A stretch of DNA of 64,000 nt, taken from contig JARKQY010000031.1 of NCBI GenBank assembly GCA_029974635.1, positions 120,271 to 184,270 of the forward strand. The letters run 5' to 3'. Source of the DNA: Bacillota bacterium. GTDB lineage: Bacteria > Bacillota > UBA4882 > UBA8346. The notes beneath the pieces are model-generated. The model saw only the letters and a list, made by a program, of their open reading frames with translations. It made no database searches and was not told the DNA's origin. The position numbers and the translations under genes were made by a program. Shown piece by piece: positions 49,367 through 58,272 of the stretch; the first letter of the stretch is position 1, and each line of letters begins with the position of its first letter.

Positions 49367-49723
49367 TTGCCTTGATGCGATATTGATATCGTCCATAAGT
49401 AATTTAAATTGCTTCTGTAATGGATTCCATTTATTATCGGTTGGAATTCATAACAGAAGCTTTAATTTTGCCATCGCGAACGTGGCACTCACCTATTGAT
49501 ATGAATTATAGGATTGGCTATGGTTCTAGTGTATTGCACTTAAAGGTTTTTTTGCCAGGAAATTTAAAAATTTTTCCGTAAATAGAAGGATTATTGTGGT
49601 TTTTGCCGAAATAATCCTGAAATAATGTTGCTTTATTCAATTACCGTTAAAGTTTTTCTTAAATTATACCGACATCTGAAGTACTGGATCAATTTTATTT
49701 ATGGGTTGTGGAGGGTAATGGGA
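49367..49723. other. intergenic region before the SDR gene
   Basis: No gene. A 19-bp near-perfect stem (49411-49429 with 49442-49460, 17 of 19 matched) followed by TTTAATTTT probably terminates the tubZ-cupin transcript. The rest is A/T-rich without a clear promoter. Confidence 0.65.
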
Positions 49724-50485
49724 ATGATTCTTGACCAATTTAAACTAAATGGTAAAGTTGCCTTGGTTAGTGGTGCTGGTGCCGGTATTGGTCAGGGAAT
49801 TTGTTTGGGTTTAGCTGAAGCCGGAGCGGATATTATAGGCGTTGATGACCATGATATGATGGAAACCCAAGCCGGGGTTCAACATACCGGGCGCAGGTTT
49901 TTGGGAATAACAGCGAGCCTGGTCAGCATCGAACCGATTCCGGGTATTATGAATCAAGCTATCCGGCAGTTCGGTCATCTGGATATCCTGGTGAATAACG
50001 CCGGTATTGTTCGCCGCGCCGATGCCCTGGATTTTACTGAAAAAGACTGGGATGAAGTGATGAATCATAATGTGAAAACCGTCTTCTTCTGTTCCCAGGC
50101 GGTTGCCAAACAGTTCATCCGGCAGGGAACCGGCGGCAAGATCATTAATATCGCCTCGATACATTCGTTTCATGGCGGGATTCAGATGTCGTCGTTTACC
50201 GCCAGTAAAAGCGGTATTTTAGGTTTAACCCGTTTGATGGCCAATGAGTGGGCTAAACATAATATCAATATCAATGCCCTTGCGCCGGGATATATGGGCG
50301 CCGAAGGAGGATCTCCATTTGGGGTTGAGGATTTATCCAGGCAGGAGATTCTCAACAGAATCCCGGCGGGACGTTGGGGAACGCCGGATGATTTGAAAGG
50401 CGCGGTGGTATTCTTGGCATCACCGGCTTCCGGATATGTCAACGGCTATACCCTGGCGATTGACGGAGGCTGGCTGGCAAGATAG
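49724..50485 (+). CDS. KduD-like short-chain dehydrogenase with Phe at the catalytic Tyr position
   Basis: 253 aa. Cofactor motif LVSGAGAGIGQGICLGLAEAG, LVNNAGIVRRADALDFTEKDWDEVM, NIASIHSFHGGIQ and LAPGYMGAEGGSPF match 2-deoxy-D-gluconate 3-dehydrogenase (KduD). The YxxxK active site reads SSFTASKSG: Phe158 (codon TTT, 50195-50197) replaces the catalytic Tyr, while Lys162 is kept. The usual Asp of the adenine pocket (xxADLS) is also Ser (GITASLVS). ATG 49724 lies 8 bases after GGAGGG; ATG 49718 is too close. Probably inactive or altered chemistry. Confidence 0.85.
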   Translation: MILDQFKLNGKVALVSGAGAGIGQGICLGLAEAGADIIGVDDHDMMETQAGVQHTGRRFLGITASLVSIEPIPGIMNQAIRQFGHLDILVNNAGIVRRADALDFTEKDWDEVMNHNVKTVFFCSQAVAKQFIRQGTGGKIINIASIHSFHGGIQMSSFTASKSGILGLTRLMANEWAKHNININALAPGYMGAEGGSPFGVEDLSRQEILNRIPAGRWGTPDDLKGAVVFLASPASGYVNGYTLAIDGGWLAR

Positions 50486-50811
50486 ATGAGTTATTCGTAT
50501 AAATAAATATATTATATATTTATTATTGAGCAGATAGTGCATCCACCCTATAAATAAGGCAACGGAGCAAGAAAATCAGGGGGATGTTTTCCTAAAAATA
50601 TTTTTAAAGTAGGGAGCCGGGTTAGCCGGCTTTTTTTGTTTGAAAGAACGAATCCGATAAACATTGCAAGGACTGGCTTAAAAAAGGAGTTCCAATGAAA
50701 TTGGCGAAGAGTTATGCAATACTGGAAGAAGTGCGATGACCCTATTCTTAACACTTCTTCCTATTTGGCGAAGGTTTTGCCGGGGATAACAATAGATTCC
50801 GGAGGTACAAG
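50486..50811. other. intergenic region with a terminator
   Basis: No gene seen. Contains the terminator at 50615-50637; the remainder is unremarkable. Confidence 0.6.
50615..50637 (+). terminator. Rho-independent terminator
   Basis: AGCCGG-GTTAG-CCGGCT stem and TTTTTT, 130 bases after the SDR gene. Confidence 0.8.
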
Positions 50812-51417
50812 ATGGAGGGGAATACTAAGATTTTTAATTTCGAATATATTACGATTATTTATAACTTAATTGAAGCTTATATAGCCGTAATTTTCGGTTT
50901 CATGGCCAACAGCATCGGGTTAATCGGCTTTGGAGTTCAAAGTATCGCGGAAACTGTTTATGGGATCTCATTAATTGTCAAATATAATTCAGTCAAGGCA
51001 GTATCCAAGGAAGCCGCCGCCAGGCAAACCGGAAGGTTCCGGCGGTTTGCGGTGTTTACTTTTTTCGTTTCCGGCCTCTTATTATTGTTTGAAGGATTAA
51101 GAAGGTTGATGATGGCGGATATTCCGAAAACTTCCCTGGCCGGAATCATTATCGCCTTGGTATCCCTCCTGGCAACTCCCTTGTTAACGATTGCCAAGTA
51201 TCGAACGGATGAAAAAAAAGATCGGAATCAAAGGCGAACGTTGGGAGAAGACTTGAAAGGCACTTTTTTTTATATGTTAATCCCATTATTTCTATTAAGC
51301 GGATTGCTGCTAAATTATTATTTTCATTTCTGGCAAATAGATCCCATTGTAGCTGGCTTAATCGCCATATGCCTTTTGAAAAAAGGATACGAAACCAATG
51401 CCGACGTCAACTCGTAA
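50812..51417 (+). CDS. CDF-like membrane protein without cytosolic domain
   Basis: 201 aa, about five or six membrane helices. NLIEAYIAVIFGFMANSIGLIGFGVQSIAETVYG and the later DPIVAGLIAICLLKKGYE resemble cation diffusion facilitators (GFGLDSxxEV; DPxxxLxIAxxxxxxGxE). The metal-binding Asp of GFGLDS is Gln here, and the second-site segment reads GEDLKGTFFY. No C-terminal metallochaperone-like domain. Transport of metal ions is doubtful. ATG after CCGGAGGTACAAG. Confidence 0.6.
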   Translation: MEGNTKIFNFEYITIIYNLIEAYIAVIFGFMANSIGLIGFGVQSIAETVYGISLIVKYNSVKAVSKEAAARQTGRFRRFAVFTFFVSGLLLLFEGLRRLMMADIPKTSLAGIIIALVSLLATPLLTIAKYRTDEKKDRNQRRTLGEDLKGTFFYMLIPLFLLSGLLLNYYFHFWQIDPIVAGLIAICLLKKGYETNADVNS

Positions 51418-51568
51418 TTCGTCACATAAAGGAATGTTATTCTAAAAAAGATCGAATAAAGCAGGAATATTGCCATCAAGTGTAAAACTATAAAAGCAAT
51501 ATTAATCCAATTTACCTGGATTTATAATCTTCTTTTTGGAAGATATCAAGGTTATATAAGGTGACGGT

Positions 51569-52600
51569 TTGGAAACCAAAATCATATCAGTTAGCGAAGC
51601 TAATCTAGACCCTCTCGGAGCAGCCGCTCAGCTCTTAAAAAATGGCGGACTGGTGGCATTTCCGACCGAAACCGTTTATGGGTTGGGGGCGGTATATAAT
51701 AATCCGTCATCGATATTGCAAATATTCGCCGTAAAGGGCCGACCGGCCGATAATCCTTTAATCGTCCATATTTGGCGGCTGGAGCAGTTGCAGGAGTTAA
51801 CCGATGAGGTAAGCGCCAAAGCGATTCGATTAATCGAATCCTTTTGGCCGGGGCCGTTAACTCTAATCTTCCGGAAAAAACAGATTGTTTCGCCGGTTGT
51901 TTCCGCAGGCCTCGATTCCATAGCTGTCCGAATGCCCGCCCATCCGGTTGCCGCTAAATTATTACAACTTACCGGTATTCCGGTAGCTGCGCCCAGCGCC
52001 AATCTCTCCGGCCGTCCCAGTCCAACCCGGGGTTCGCATGTGATTTTGGATCTTGCCGGTAAAATTGATTTAATAATTGATGCCGGTCCTGCTTCCAATG
52101 GGATTGAATCTACCGTATTATCGACAATTCATGAACCTTGTGTCATTTTAAGGCCCGGTTCGGTTACCAAGGAAATGATCGAGGATGTATTGCATGAAAC
52201 AGTAGACATATCGGGCAATCAAACTGAGGACCGGCCGGTGGCGCCGGGGATGAAATACCGTCATTATGCCCCGGAAGCCCCATTATTTTTAGTCGAGGGG
52301 GATAACGGCAAGGTCGTTTCCGAAATAAACCGGTTATTGGCTATAAGCCCGGATCGTAAGGCTGTTGTAATAGGTAGTACTGAAAATATCGGCCGATATC
52401 ATAATGAATGGGTTTTGGATTATGGTCCCCGGAGGGCTCCGGAAATTATAGCGGCTCGCTTGTATGAAATACTCCGTTTTTGTGATCAGCTACCCATCGA
52501 AATTATCTATGTTGAAGGAGTTGATACTGGGGGGGTGGGGTTGGCCGTGGTCAACCGCATTCGAAAGGCTGCGGGGGGGAATATTATTCATGTTTCGTAA
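51569..52600 (+). CDS. ywlC: threonylcarbamoyl-AMP synthase (Sua5/YwlC)
   Basis: 343 aa. Makes threonylcarbamoyl-AMP for the t6A37 modification of ANN-decoding tRNAs. The YrdC domain spans about 1-200 (GGLVAFPTETVYGLGA; KGRPADNPLIVHI; VAAPSANLSGRPSPT; GIESTVLST). The C-terminal Sua5 domain follows (about 215-343). TTG start after AAGGTGACGG. Its end overlaps the next gene by 11 bases. Upstream of the upp/atp region as in Bacillus. Confidence 0.95.
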   Translation: METKIISVSEANLDPLGAAAQLLKNGGLVAFPTETVYGLGAVYNNPSSILQIFAVKGRPADNPLIVHIWRLEQLQELTDEVSAKAIRLIESFWPGPLTLIFRKKQIVSPVVSAGLDSIAVRMPAHPVAAKLLQLTGIPVAAPSANLSGRPSPTRGSHVILDLAGKIDLIIDAGPASNGIESTVLSTIHEPCVILRPGSVTKEMIEDVLHETVDISGNQTEDRPVAPGMKYRHYAPEAPLFLVEGDNGKVVSEINRLLAISPDRKAVVIGSTENIGRYHNEWVLDYGPRRAPEIIAARLYEILRFCDQLPIEIIYVEGVDTGGVGLAVVNRIRKAAGGNIIHVS

Positions 52601-53408
52601 GCGGCAATATATACTTTTATTATTAGGGGCAGTATTATTATTCGGGTTGGGGGTTGCCGGGCATGCTGATGACGGCGCAAACTATGAGGAAAGTATTCCG
52701 GTTAATTATCCAGTGGTGAATTCGGCAATTTCAAATAGCAATATTCCAATCAATTATGTACCCAAAATGGGAGAAACTCTCGAGTATGATGTTTGGGTAA
52801 AATCAATCCTTGGAGGGAAACAAACATTAACGATTCTTGGGCAGGAAAAAATACGGGATCGGACTGTTCTTAAGGTTCAATACCAGTTAAAAACCATCGG
52901 GTTAGCCTGGCACTTTACCAAATATCGGGCTACAGAAGAGTTAGTATTAGATCTCAATGGACTCTATCCATTGTCAATCCGTCAGGAGATTCGTCAAGGC
53001 ACGGCAATTTCCATCGAAGAGAATGATTTTGATTATGAGAAAGGGGTTTTTTCCCGGACCTATGCGATAGACGGTATTATTAAGGAGAATTATGAACGGA
53101 AGTTATCCGGGTTTATTCACGACACTGTCTCTTTGCAATTATATTTGCGTAAGGGAGAGTATCAAAGAGGAGTTAATAAATTACTTTTTTATGAAAACGG
53201 CAAGGTTGAAGAGATCGAATATAAGGTATCCGAAGTTAATAGACCATTGGTTTTAAAAGCGGGTACTTTTGCCGGTTACTACCAGGTGGATTATAACAAC
53301 GGCAGAATTGTGATTTTACTGTCAAAAGAAGATCGTATTCCTTTAATCATCCGGATAAATTCCCCTTATATGGGTAAAATTGAGGCCAAATTAATCAAGA
53401 TTAGATAG
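52590..53408 (+). CDS. DUF3108-like exported protein
   Basis: 272 aa. N-terminal signal peptide (MFRKRQYILLLLGAVLLFGLG, about 1-28, possible cleavage after GHA). The rest is beta-rich: GETLEYDVWVKSILGGKQTLTI, DRTVLKVQYQLKT, LDLNGLYPLSIRQEI, VEEIEYKVSEVN. This pattern fits DUF3108. Function unknown. ATG 52590 after GGGGGGG; overlaps ywlC by 11 bases. The upstream in-frame ATG at 52464 lies well inside ywlC and is unlikely. Confidence 0.75.
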   Translation: MFRKRQYILLLLGAVLLFGLGVAGHADDGANYEESIPVNYPVVNSAISNSNIPINYVPKMGETLEYDVWVKSILGGKQTLTILGQEKIRDRTVLKVQYQLKTIGLAWHFTKYRATEELVLDLNGLYPLSIRQEIRQGTAISIEENDFDYEKGVFSRTYAIDGIIKENYERKLSGFIHDTVSLQLYLRKGEYQRGVNKLLFYENGKVEEIEYKVSEVNRPLVLKAGTFAGYYQVDYNNGRIVILLSKEDRIPLIIRINSPYMGKIEAKLIKIR

Positions 53409-53420
53409 AGATGGAATCTC

Positions 53421-53621
53421 TCAGCTATGGGAGGCAACCTTCGGCGGCCATATAGTGGTAGTTGAGTTTAGAGTGAGTAAGGTATGATTGCCACAATCAT
53501 TACAAGTCCAGATTAATTCCGAATTTAAGGATGACGCATTAAAACGTAACGTATTAAAGCATTCGGGACATTTTAGAGTCAACGGATTGTTATGTTTATC
53601 GGTCAACGGCCAGTTGTTCAT
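53421..53621 (-). CDS. small zinc-ribbon-like protein
   Basis: 66 aa. Two Cys pairs, LKCPECFNTLRFN and WTCNDCGNHTLL, could form a zinc ribbon. ATG at 53621 has ACGGGGG seven bases upstream on the minus strand. It is convergent with the DUF3108 gene and has no near relatives that I recognise. May be a chance frame, but the paired Cys and ribosome binding site favour a gene. Confidence 0.5.
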   Translation of the reverse strand: MNNWPLTDKHNNPLTLKCPECFNTLRFNASSLNSELIWTCNDCGNHTLLTLNSTTTIWPPKVASHS

Positions 53622-53787
53622 TTTAACCCCCGTAATATTTTTCTTAAAATAGATCATTTTTAGACGGGATTAGCAGGATTTACAGAATTAATTATTAGTT
53701 TGGCCAGTGTCCAGCTCGTTTATTCATCCCCATGGAGGCGAAGTATATTTTGAATGGCAATTATTTTATAGGGGGAAGAGCCGTTTT

Positions 53788-54501
53788 ATGATTAAACAAG
53801 TTCTGTTTGTTTGTACTGGGAATACCTGTCGCAGCAGCATGGCGGAAGCTTTACTGCGTAAAATGTTGACCGAGGATTTAGGGGATAAAGCAGCTACAAT
53901 TCAGGTAGTTTCGGCAGGAACCGGGGCGCAATCGGGAGACGGCGCCGCCCAAAACGCTATTGAAGTAATGGCCAAGGAAGGCATTGATCTGAGACAACAC
54001 CGTGCCAGACGAATCACACCTGAAATGGTATCCAATGCCGATATTGTACTTACCATGACGTTGGACCAAAAAAATGCGGTGGCGAATATGATGCCGCAGG
54101 CGAAGAATAAAGTTTTTACCTTAAGTGAATTTGCGCAAGGAGTCAAGAAAATTGAGGATCTTATGGATCGGGCCGAGAATCTGCGGCTGGCTCTCGAACA
54201 AAAACGCCGCAAATATTTGGAACGTGAAGCTCCCAAACTAGAAGAGTTGCGCCGCCGAAATTTAGAGTTAAGCCGCCAAATGCGGGCTTTGGATGAGGAA
54301 CTCCGGCAGATCGAACAGAAAATGGATCAGGAAACCGCTAAAGAGAAACGGGATTTGGAAATGATTCAAGAAAAACTAACTTCCCTTGAGATTCCGGACC
54401 CATTTGGTCAAAATATTGAAGCGTATAAGGTTTGCGCTAATGAGATTAAGGAAAAGCTAAAAACCGTGGTGGAACAAATCAAGGAGTCGCTTGAGGAATA
54501 G
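53788..54501 (+). CDS. ywlE: low-molecular-weight protein phosphatase (YwlE-like) with coiled-coil insert
   Basis: 237 aa versus about 150 usual. P-loop VCTGNTCRSSMAEALL (Cys9, Arg15); the Thr in NTC is the residue linked to arginine-phosphate specificity in YwlE. After KVFTLSEFA (about 116) a charged helix-forming insert of ~85 residues (KIEDLMDRAENLRLALEQ.. to ..QEKLTSLEI) precedes the conserved tail DPFGQNIEAYKVCANEI with general acid Asp204. Domain closure is otherwise complete. ATG after GGGGGAAGAG. Lies between ywlC and upp as in Bacillus, but rpiB and glyA are absent. Confidence 0.85.
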   Translation: MIKQVLFVCTGNTCRSSMAEALLRKMLTEDLGDKAATIQVVSAGTGAQSGDGAAQNAIEVMAKEGIDLRQHRARRITPEMVSNADIVLTMTLDQKNAVANMMPQAKNKVFTLSEFAQGVKKIEDLMDRAENLRLALEQKRRKYLEREAPKLEELRRRNLELSRQMRALDEELRQIEQKMDQETAKEKRDLEMIQEKLTSLEIPDPFGQNIEAYKVCANEIKEKLKTVVEQIKESLEE

Positions 54502-54530
54502 TGCGAGAATAACGGTAAGGAGAGATACCT

Positions 54531-55160
54531 TTGTCAAAAGTCAATGTGATTAATCATCCTTTAATTCAACACAAGTTATCAATGATTCGCGATCTGCATA
54601 CCGGAGCCAAGGAATTTCGCGAATTAATGGAAGAGGTCGCCATGTTAATGGCTTATGAGGTGACCCGGAACTTTCCCTTGGAAGAAGTGGAAGTGGAGAC
54701 TCCGATGGCGACTGCTGTATGCCAGGTCATTTCCGTTAAAAAAATTGCGGTGATCCCCATTTTGCGGGCGGGATTGGGAATGGTCGGGGGTGTCCTGCGG
54801 CTTATCCCCACCGCTAAAGTGGGCCATATTGGTGTGTATCGCGATCCGGAAAGCTTACAGCCCATTGAATATTACTGTAAACTACCCACCGATATTGGTG
54901 AACGGGAATTAATTTTGGTTGATCCGATGCTGGCTACCGGGGGATCTACGGCAGCGGCAATTCAGTTTTTAAAACAACGCGGCGCCACTCAAATCCGTTT
55001 TATGGGTTTAATTGCGGCGCCTGAAGGGATCGAGTTTTTGCAGGAAAGACATCCTGATGTCGATATATATGTGGCCGCGGTGGATGACCGTTTGAATTCC
55101 CACGGATATATTGTCCCGGGACTTGGCGATGCCGGAGACCGTTTATTCGGCACCAAGTGA
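54531..55160 (+). CDS. upp: uracil phosphoribosyltransferase
   Basis: 209 aa. Salvages uracil with PRPP to UMP. PRPP loop [34 protein letters not shown] and the uracil site [17 protein letters not shown] at the C-terminus. TTG start after AAGGAGAGATACC, 29 bases after the phosphatase. A terminator follows (55213-55247). Confidence 0.97.
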   Translation: MSKVNVINHPLIQHKLSMIRDLHTGAKEFRELMEEVAMLMAYEVTRNFPLEEVEVETPMATAVCQVISVKKIAVIPILRAGLGMVGGVLRLIPTAKVGHIGVYRDPESLQPIEYYCKLPTDIGERELILVDPMLATGGSTAAAIQFLKQRGATQIRFMGLIAAPEGIEFLQERHPDVDIYVAAVDDRLNSHGYIVPGLGDAGDRLFGTK

Positions 55161-55212
55161 GAAAATATATATTACATTTAGTATAGATATTTTATTAAAC
55201 CGGAAATATATA

Positions 55213-55247
55213 AAGAATCGTCGATATAACACGATTCTTTTGTTTTT
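55213..55247 (+). terminator. terminator of upp
   Basis: AAGAATCGT pairs with ACGATTCTT across 9 bases, followed by TTGTTTTT. Confidence 0.85.
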
Positions 55248-55416
55248 AAGAAGTTAGTAAGTAGTATTAGTTATCCTCTTGTGCAAAAAAGCGAATAATA
55301 ATGAAGAAATTGAATCTCATTTCAAGGAAAGGCAAAATATTATCCATTTTGTCACATATTCACACTTGTATTTTTAAGTCGCAAGCTGTATTCTTTTTTA
55401 TAATGGGGGAAAATTT

Positions 55417-56640
55417 TTGAAGCATCATTCCAGCTCATTAACGGATAAACGTCAATGGCGGATTTTTACCGTTTTTGGTACGCGGCCGGAAGCTATTAAG
55501 ATGGCTCCTGTGATTTTGACGCTGCAAGGTGATCCCGCTTTCGCCATCGAAACGATTGTTACTGGACAACACCGGGAAATGCTTGATCAAGTCTTAGATC
55601 TATTTCGATTAATCCCGGCGTATGATTTGGATATTATGACTCCCGGCCAAAAATTGGCGGATATAACCTGCCGGATATTACAAAGATTAACGCCAATCCT
55701 GGAAAGAGGGAGGCCGGATTTAATACTGGTTCATGGCGATACAACCACTACTTTTGCTTGTAGCCTGGCGGCTTTTTATCTGGGAATCAAGGTTGGACAT
55801 GTTGAAGCCGGGTTGCGAACCGGTGATAAATTGCAGCCTTACCCGGAGGAACTTAACCGCTTATTGACTGGACAGATTGCAACGCTCCATTTTGCCCCCA
55901 CCAACCGGGCCAAAGAAAATTTGCAACGGGAAAACATTCCGCCGGATAATATTTTTGTAACTGGGAATACAGTTATTGATTCTTTATATCGTTGTTTAGC
56001 CATAAGTGATTCGACCAACAATGAAGAAACGATGAAAGAAGCAATCCCGGCCGGAAAAATTTCTTCCGGCAAAATGATTTTAATCACCGCCCACCGGCGC
56101 GAAAACTGGGGTCAACCATTAGAGGATATCATTCAAGCTTTGAAAGCCATTTTGGAGGAACATCCGGATATCCGGATGCTGATTCCGGTTCATTTAAATC
56201 CAACAGTCCGCCGACTCTTTGAAACCAGTTTCCATTCCGATCCCCGGGTTACCCTTACAGAACCCTTGGATTATCAGCAGATGGTAATTGCCATGGCTGA
56301 GGCATATTGCATTATTTCCGATTCCGGCGGTATCCAGGAGGAAGCCCCGGCATTGGGTAAGCCGGTTCTGGTTTTGCGGAACAAAACCGAACGTCCCGAA
56401 GCGGTGGCAGCCGGAACTGTTAAACTGGTGGGCACCAATCCTGAAACAATCCGGGAAAGCCTTAATATGCTTTTACATAATGAACAAGAATATCAGAAGA
56501 TGGCGCAAGCCATAAACCCATACGGAGATGGAAAGGCATCGGAGCGGATTATGGCCGGCATTAAATATTACTTTGGCCTGATATCGGACCGGCCGGCGGA
56601 TTTTCAACCGGAGGCCCAGTGTTTCAAAAACTCCAAATAG
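55417..56640 (+). CDS. wecB: UDP-N-acetylglucosamine 2-epimerase (non-hydrolysing)
   Basis: 407 aa. Supplies UDP-ManNAc for cell-wall glycopolymers. GT-B fold: VFGTRPEAIKMAPVILTL, TGQHREMLDQVL, VHGDTTTTFA, GHVEAGLRTGD, PEELNR, ITAHRRENWG, ISDSGGIQEEAPALGKPVLVLRNKTERPEA (two segments). Slightly longer than the ~380 aa usual, with extra residues at the C-terminus. TTG start after GGGGGAAAA, with TATAAT at 55399-55404. The Bacillus mnaA gene sits in the same place. Confidence 0.95.
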   Translation: MKHHSSSLTDKRQWRIFTVFGTRPEAIKMAPVILTLQGDPAFAIETIVTGQHREMLDQVLDLFRLIPAYDLDIMTPGQKLADITCRILQRLTPILERGRPDLILVHGDTTTTFACSLAAFYLGIKVGHVEAGLRTGDKLQPYPEELNRLLTGQIATLHFAPTNRAKENLQRENIPPDNIFVTGNTVIDSLYRCLAISDSTNNEETMKEAIPAGKISSGKMILITAHRRENWGQPLEDIIQALKAILEEHPDIRMLIPVHLNPTVRRLFETSFHSDPRVTLTEPLDYQQMVIAMAEAYCIISDSGGIQEEAPALGKPVLVLRNKTERPEAVAAGTVKLVGTNPETIRESLNMLLHNEQEYQKMAQAINPYGDGKASERIMAGIKYYFGLISDRPADFQPEAQCFKNSK

Positions 56641-56718
56641 TTTTTAATAGATGCCGAAAATTCTGGAAAAGCATATCATAATCAATCAAATCTAGCCGTT
56701 GAAATTGGGGAGACAGAA

Positions 56719-56949
56719 ATTAATAAACGTGAAGATCAAGATAACAAGGAAATATGGCGCAGTTTAGGGTTATATGGTTTTTTAAGCCTCAATATCGGTT
56801 TGTTAATGTTAGGCGGCTATTATTTGGGAGGCTTGTTGGAAAAACAGTATCATCTCAAAAACGCTTCCTTTTCAGGAGTGTTTGTCGGGTTGATTTTGGG
56901 CTTATATGAGTTGTTCACTATTGCTTTTAAGGCGAGGCCTAAGAAATGA
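56719..56949 (+). CDS. AtpZ/AtpI-type ATP synthase assembly protein with apparent ATT start
   Basis: 76 aa from an ATT at 56719. The frame has two helices with glycine zippers: LNIGLLMLGGYYLGGLLEKQY and FSGVFVGLILGLYELFTIAFKA, the layout of AtpZ/AtpI partners of the c-ring. From the wecB stop (same frame) to the first helix there is no ATG, GTG or TTG. GGGGAG lies 6 bases before the ATT, so AUU initiation is the simplest reading. The stop overlaps the next ATG (ATGA). Confidence 0.7.
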   Translation: MNKREDQDNKEIWRSLGLYGFLSLNIGLLMLGGYYLGGLLEKQYHLKNASFSGVFVGLILGLYELFTIAFKARPKK

Positions 56950-57299
56950 TCATTTTGGGATTATTGATAATCAGTTCATTGGCGGCAGTTTTTATCGGAA
57001 ATCTTCACAATGTTGTCGGTGCGATTATATTAGGATTGGATGCCGCAGGAATTGATTATTTTTTGTTATGGCTGCGTTATAAGTTTACGAAACCCGATAA
57101 ACTCAAGTATTTAGTGTTGATAATTTTCGGGGGATTGGCTGTACGGGCGCTTTTTTTGTTTGCTTTTTTAAAATTCGGGTTATGGTGGTTCGGAACCAAT
57201 CAAACGGAGTTTTATGTTTTTGTCGCTGCTATTTTAACCATTCCGATCTGGAATTTTGTGGCTGCTTATCGATTTAGGACGGAGAGGGATCAAGGATGA
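56946..57299 (+). CDS. ATP synthase subunit I-like membrane protein
   Basis: 117 aa with four hydrophobic helices (IILGLLIISSLAAVFIG; VVGAIILGLDAAGIDYFLLWL; YLVLIIFGGLAVRALFLFAFL; FYVFVAAILTIPIWNFVAAY). It has the size and location of AtpI/subunit I upstream of atpB. ATG overlaps the preceding stop; its own stop overlaps atpB by 4 bases. Probably helps c-ring assembly or Mg2+ supply. Confidence 0.75.
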   Translation: MIILGLLIISSLAAVFIGNLHNVVGAIILGLDAAGIDYFLLWLRYKFTKPDKLKYLVLIIFGGLAVRALFLFAFLKFGLWWFGTNQTEFYVFVAAILTIPIWNFVAAYRFRTERDQG

Positions 57300-58018
57300 A
57301 AGATTCTCACCATATTAACACCATCATTACTATATTCGGGCTGGAGTTTGACTGGTGGATGATTGCCATGTCGCTGTTAACCTCCGTTATTCTCATTATA
57401 TTTGCCTGGCGGGCTTCCCGCAAAATAAGCTGGTTGCCTGGCGGCTGGCAAAACATCATGGAATACGCCATTGAATTTCTTGAGAACCTTGTCAAAGGCG
57501 CTATGGGTAAACAAGGAGTTAAATACACATATTTTTTCGGTTCTTTGTTTTTGTTCATTCTGGTCGCGAACATGCTTGGTTTGATTCCAGGACTAGCGTC
57601 TCCCACGAAAGACATTAGCATTAATTTCGGATTGGCCGCTATGTGGTTGATCTGGATGCAATATATCGGTATTCGGGAAAACGGGATCAAAGGTCATTTG
57701 AAACATTTTTTCCAGCCTTTCATTCCTTTCGTGCTTGTTCATATTTTGGAGATGGGCATCCGTACGTTGACGTTAACCATGCGGTTATTCGCCAATATCT
57801 ATGCCGGGGAAATCATGCTCGAAAAATTGACCGAATACTTTCCGGCGCTGATCCCAAGTGCGTGGATAGCCATGAGTATCATTATCGGCGGTATCCAGGC
57901 GTTTATTTTTACCATACTAACAGTATCCTATACGGGTCTCGCCGTATCTCACGAGGATAATGCACATGCGAAGGAGGGGCATGAAAATACCCCATCCAGA
58001 ACGGTGCATGAACATTAA
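57296..58018 (+). CDS. atpB: ATP synthase subunit a
   Basis: 240-aa Fo stator channel subunit. About six helices; the essential Arg is in LTLTMRLFANIYAGEIM; NMLGLIPG is the conserved loop after the second helix. ATG overlaps the previous gene by 4 bases (ATGA). Confidence 0.96.
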   Translation: MKDSHHINTIITIFGLEFDWWMIAMSLLTSVILIIFAWRASRKISWLPGGWQNIMEYAIEFLENLVKGAMGKQGVKYTYFFGSLFLFILVANMLGLIPGLASPTKDISINFGLAAMWLIWMQYIGIRENGIKGHLKHFFQPFIPFVLVHILEMGIRTLTLTMRLFANIYAGEIMLEKLTEYFPALIPSAWIAMSIIIGGIQAFIFTILTVSYTGLAVSHEDNAHAKEGHENTPSRTVHEH

Positions 58019-58035
58019 AAACGGAGGTGTTTGTT

Positions 58036-58272
58036 TTGGATTTAAGGGCAATCGTGGCAATTGTAGTTGGAATAATTTGTGTTGGGGCAAGCTTTGCGGC
58101 GGCTCAGGGAAACTCTAAACTCATTTCCACAGCGTTGGAAGGAATGGCCCGGCAACCCGAGGTGCAAGGGCGCCTGTTTACCTCAATGTTAATCGGGGTC
58201 AGCTTGCTGGAAGTTATCCCCTTAATTTCAGTAGTTATTGCTTTTATGCTTATCCCAATTATTAGTCATTAG
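58036..58272 (+). CDS. atpE: ATP synthase subunit c
   Basis: 78 aa, two helices and the polar loop ARQPEVQGR. The ion-binding Glu59 sits in SLLEVIPLISVV. The residue after it is Val, not the Ser/Thr of Na+ rings, so H+ coupling is likely. The GxGxGxG zipper of helix 1 is weakened (GASFAAAQGN). Start at TTG 58036, eight bases after GGAGG; GTG 58027 overlaps the ribosome binding site. Confidence 0.93.
   Translation: MDLRAIVAIVVGIICVGASFAAAQGNSKLISTALEGMARQPEVQGRLFTSMLIGVSLLEVIPLISVVIAFMLIPIISH

Noticed and set aside
58036..58272. Na+-specific c-ring
   Set aside because: The residue after Glu59 is Val and the helix-1 position aligns with Asn as in Bacillus, so the Na+ signature is missing.
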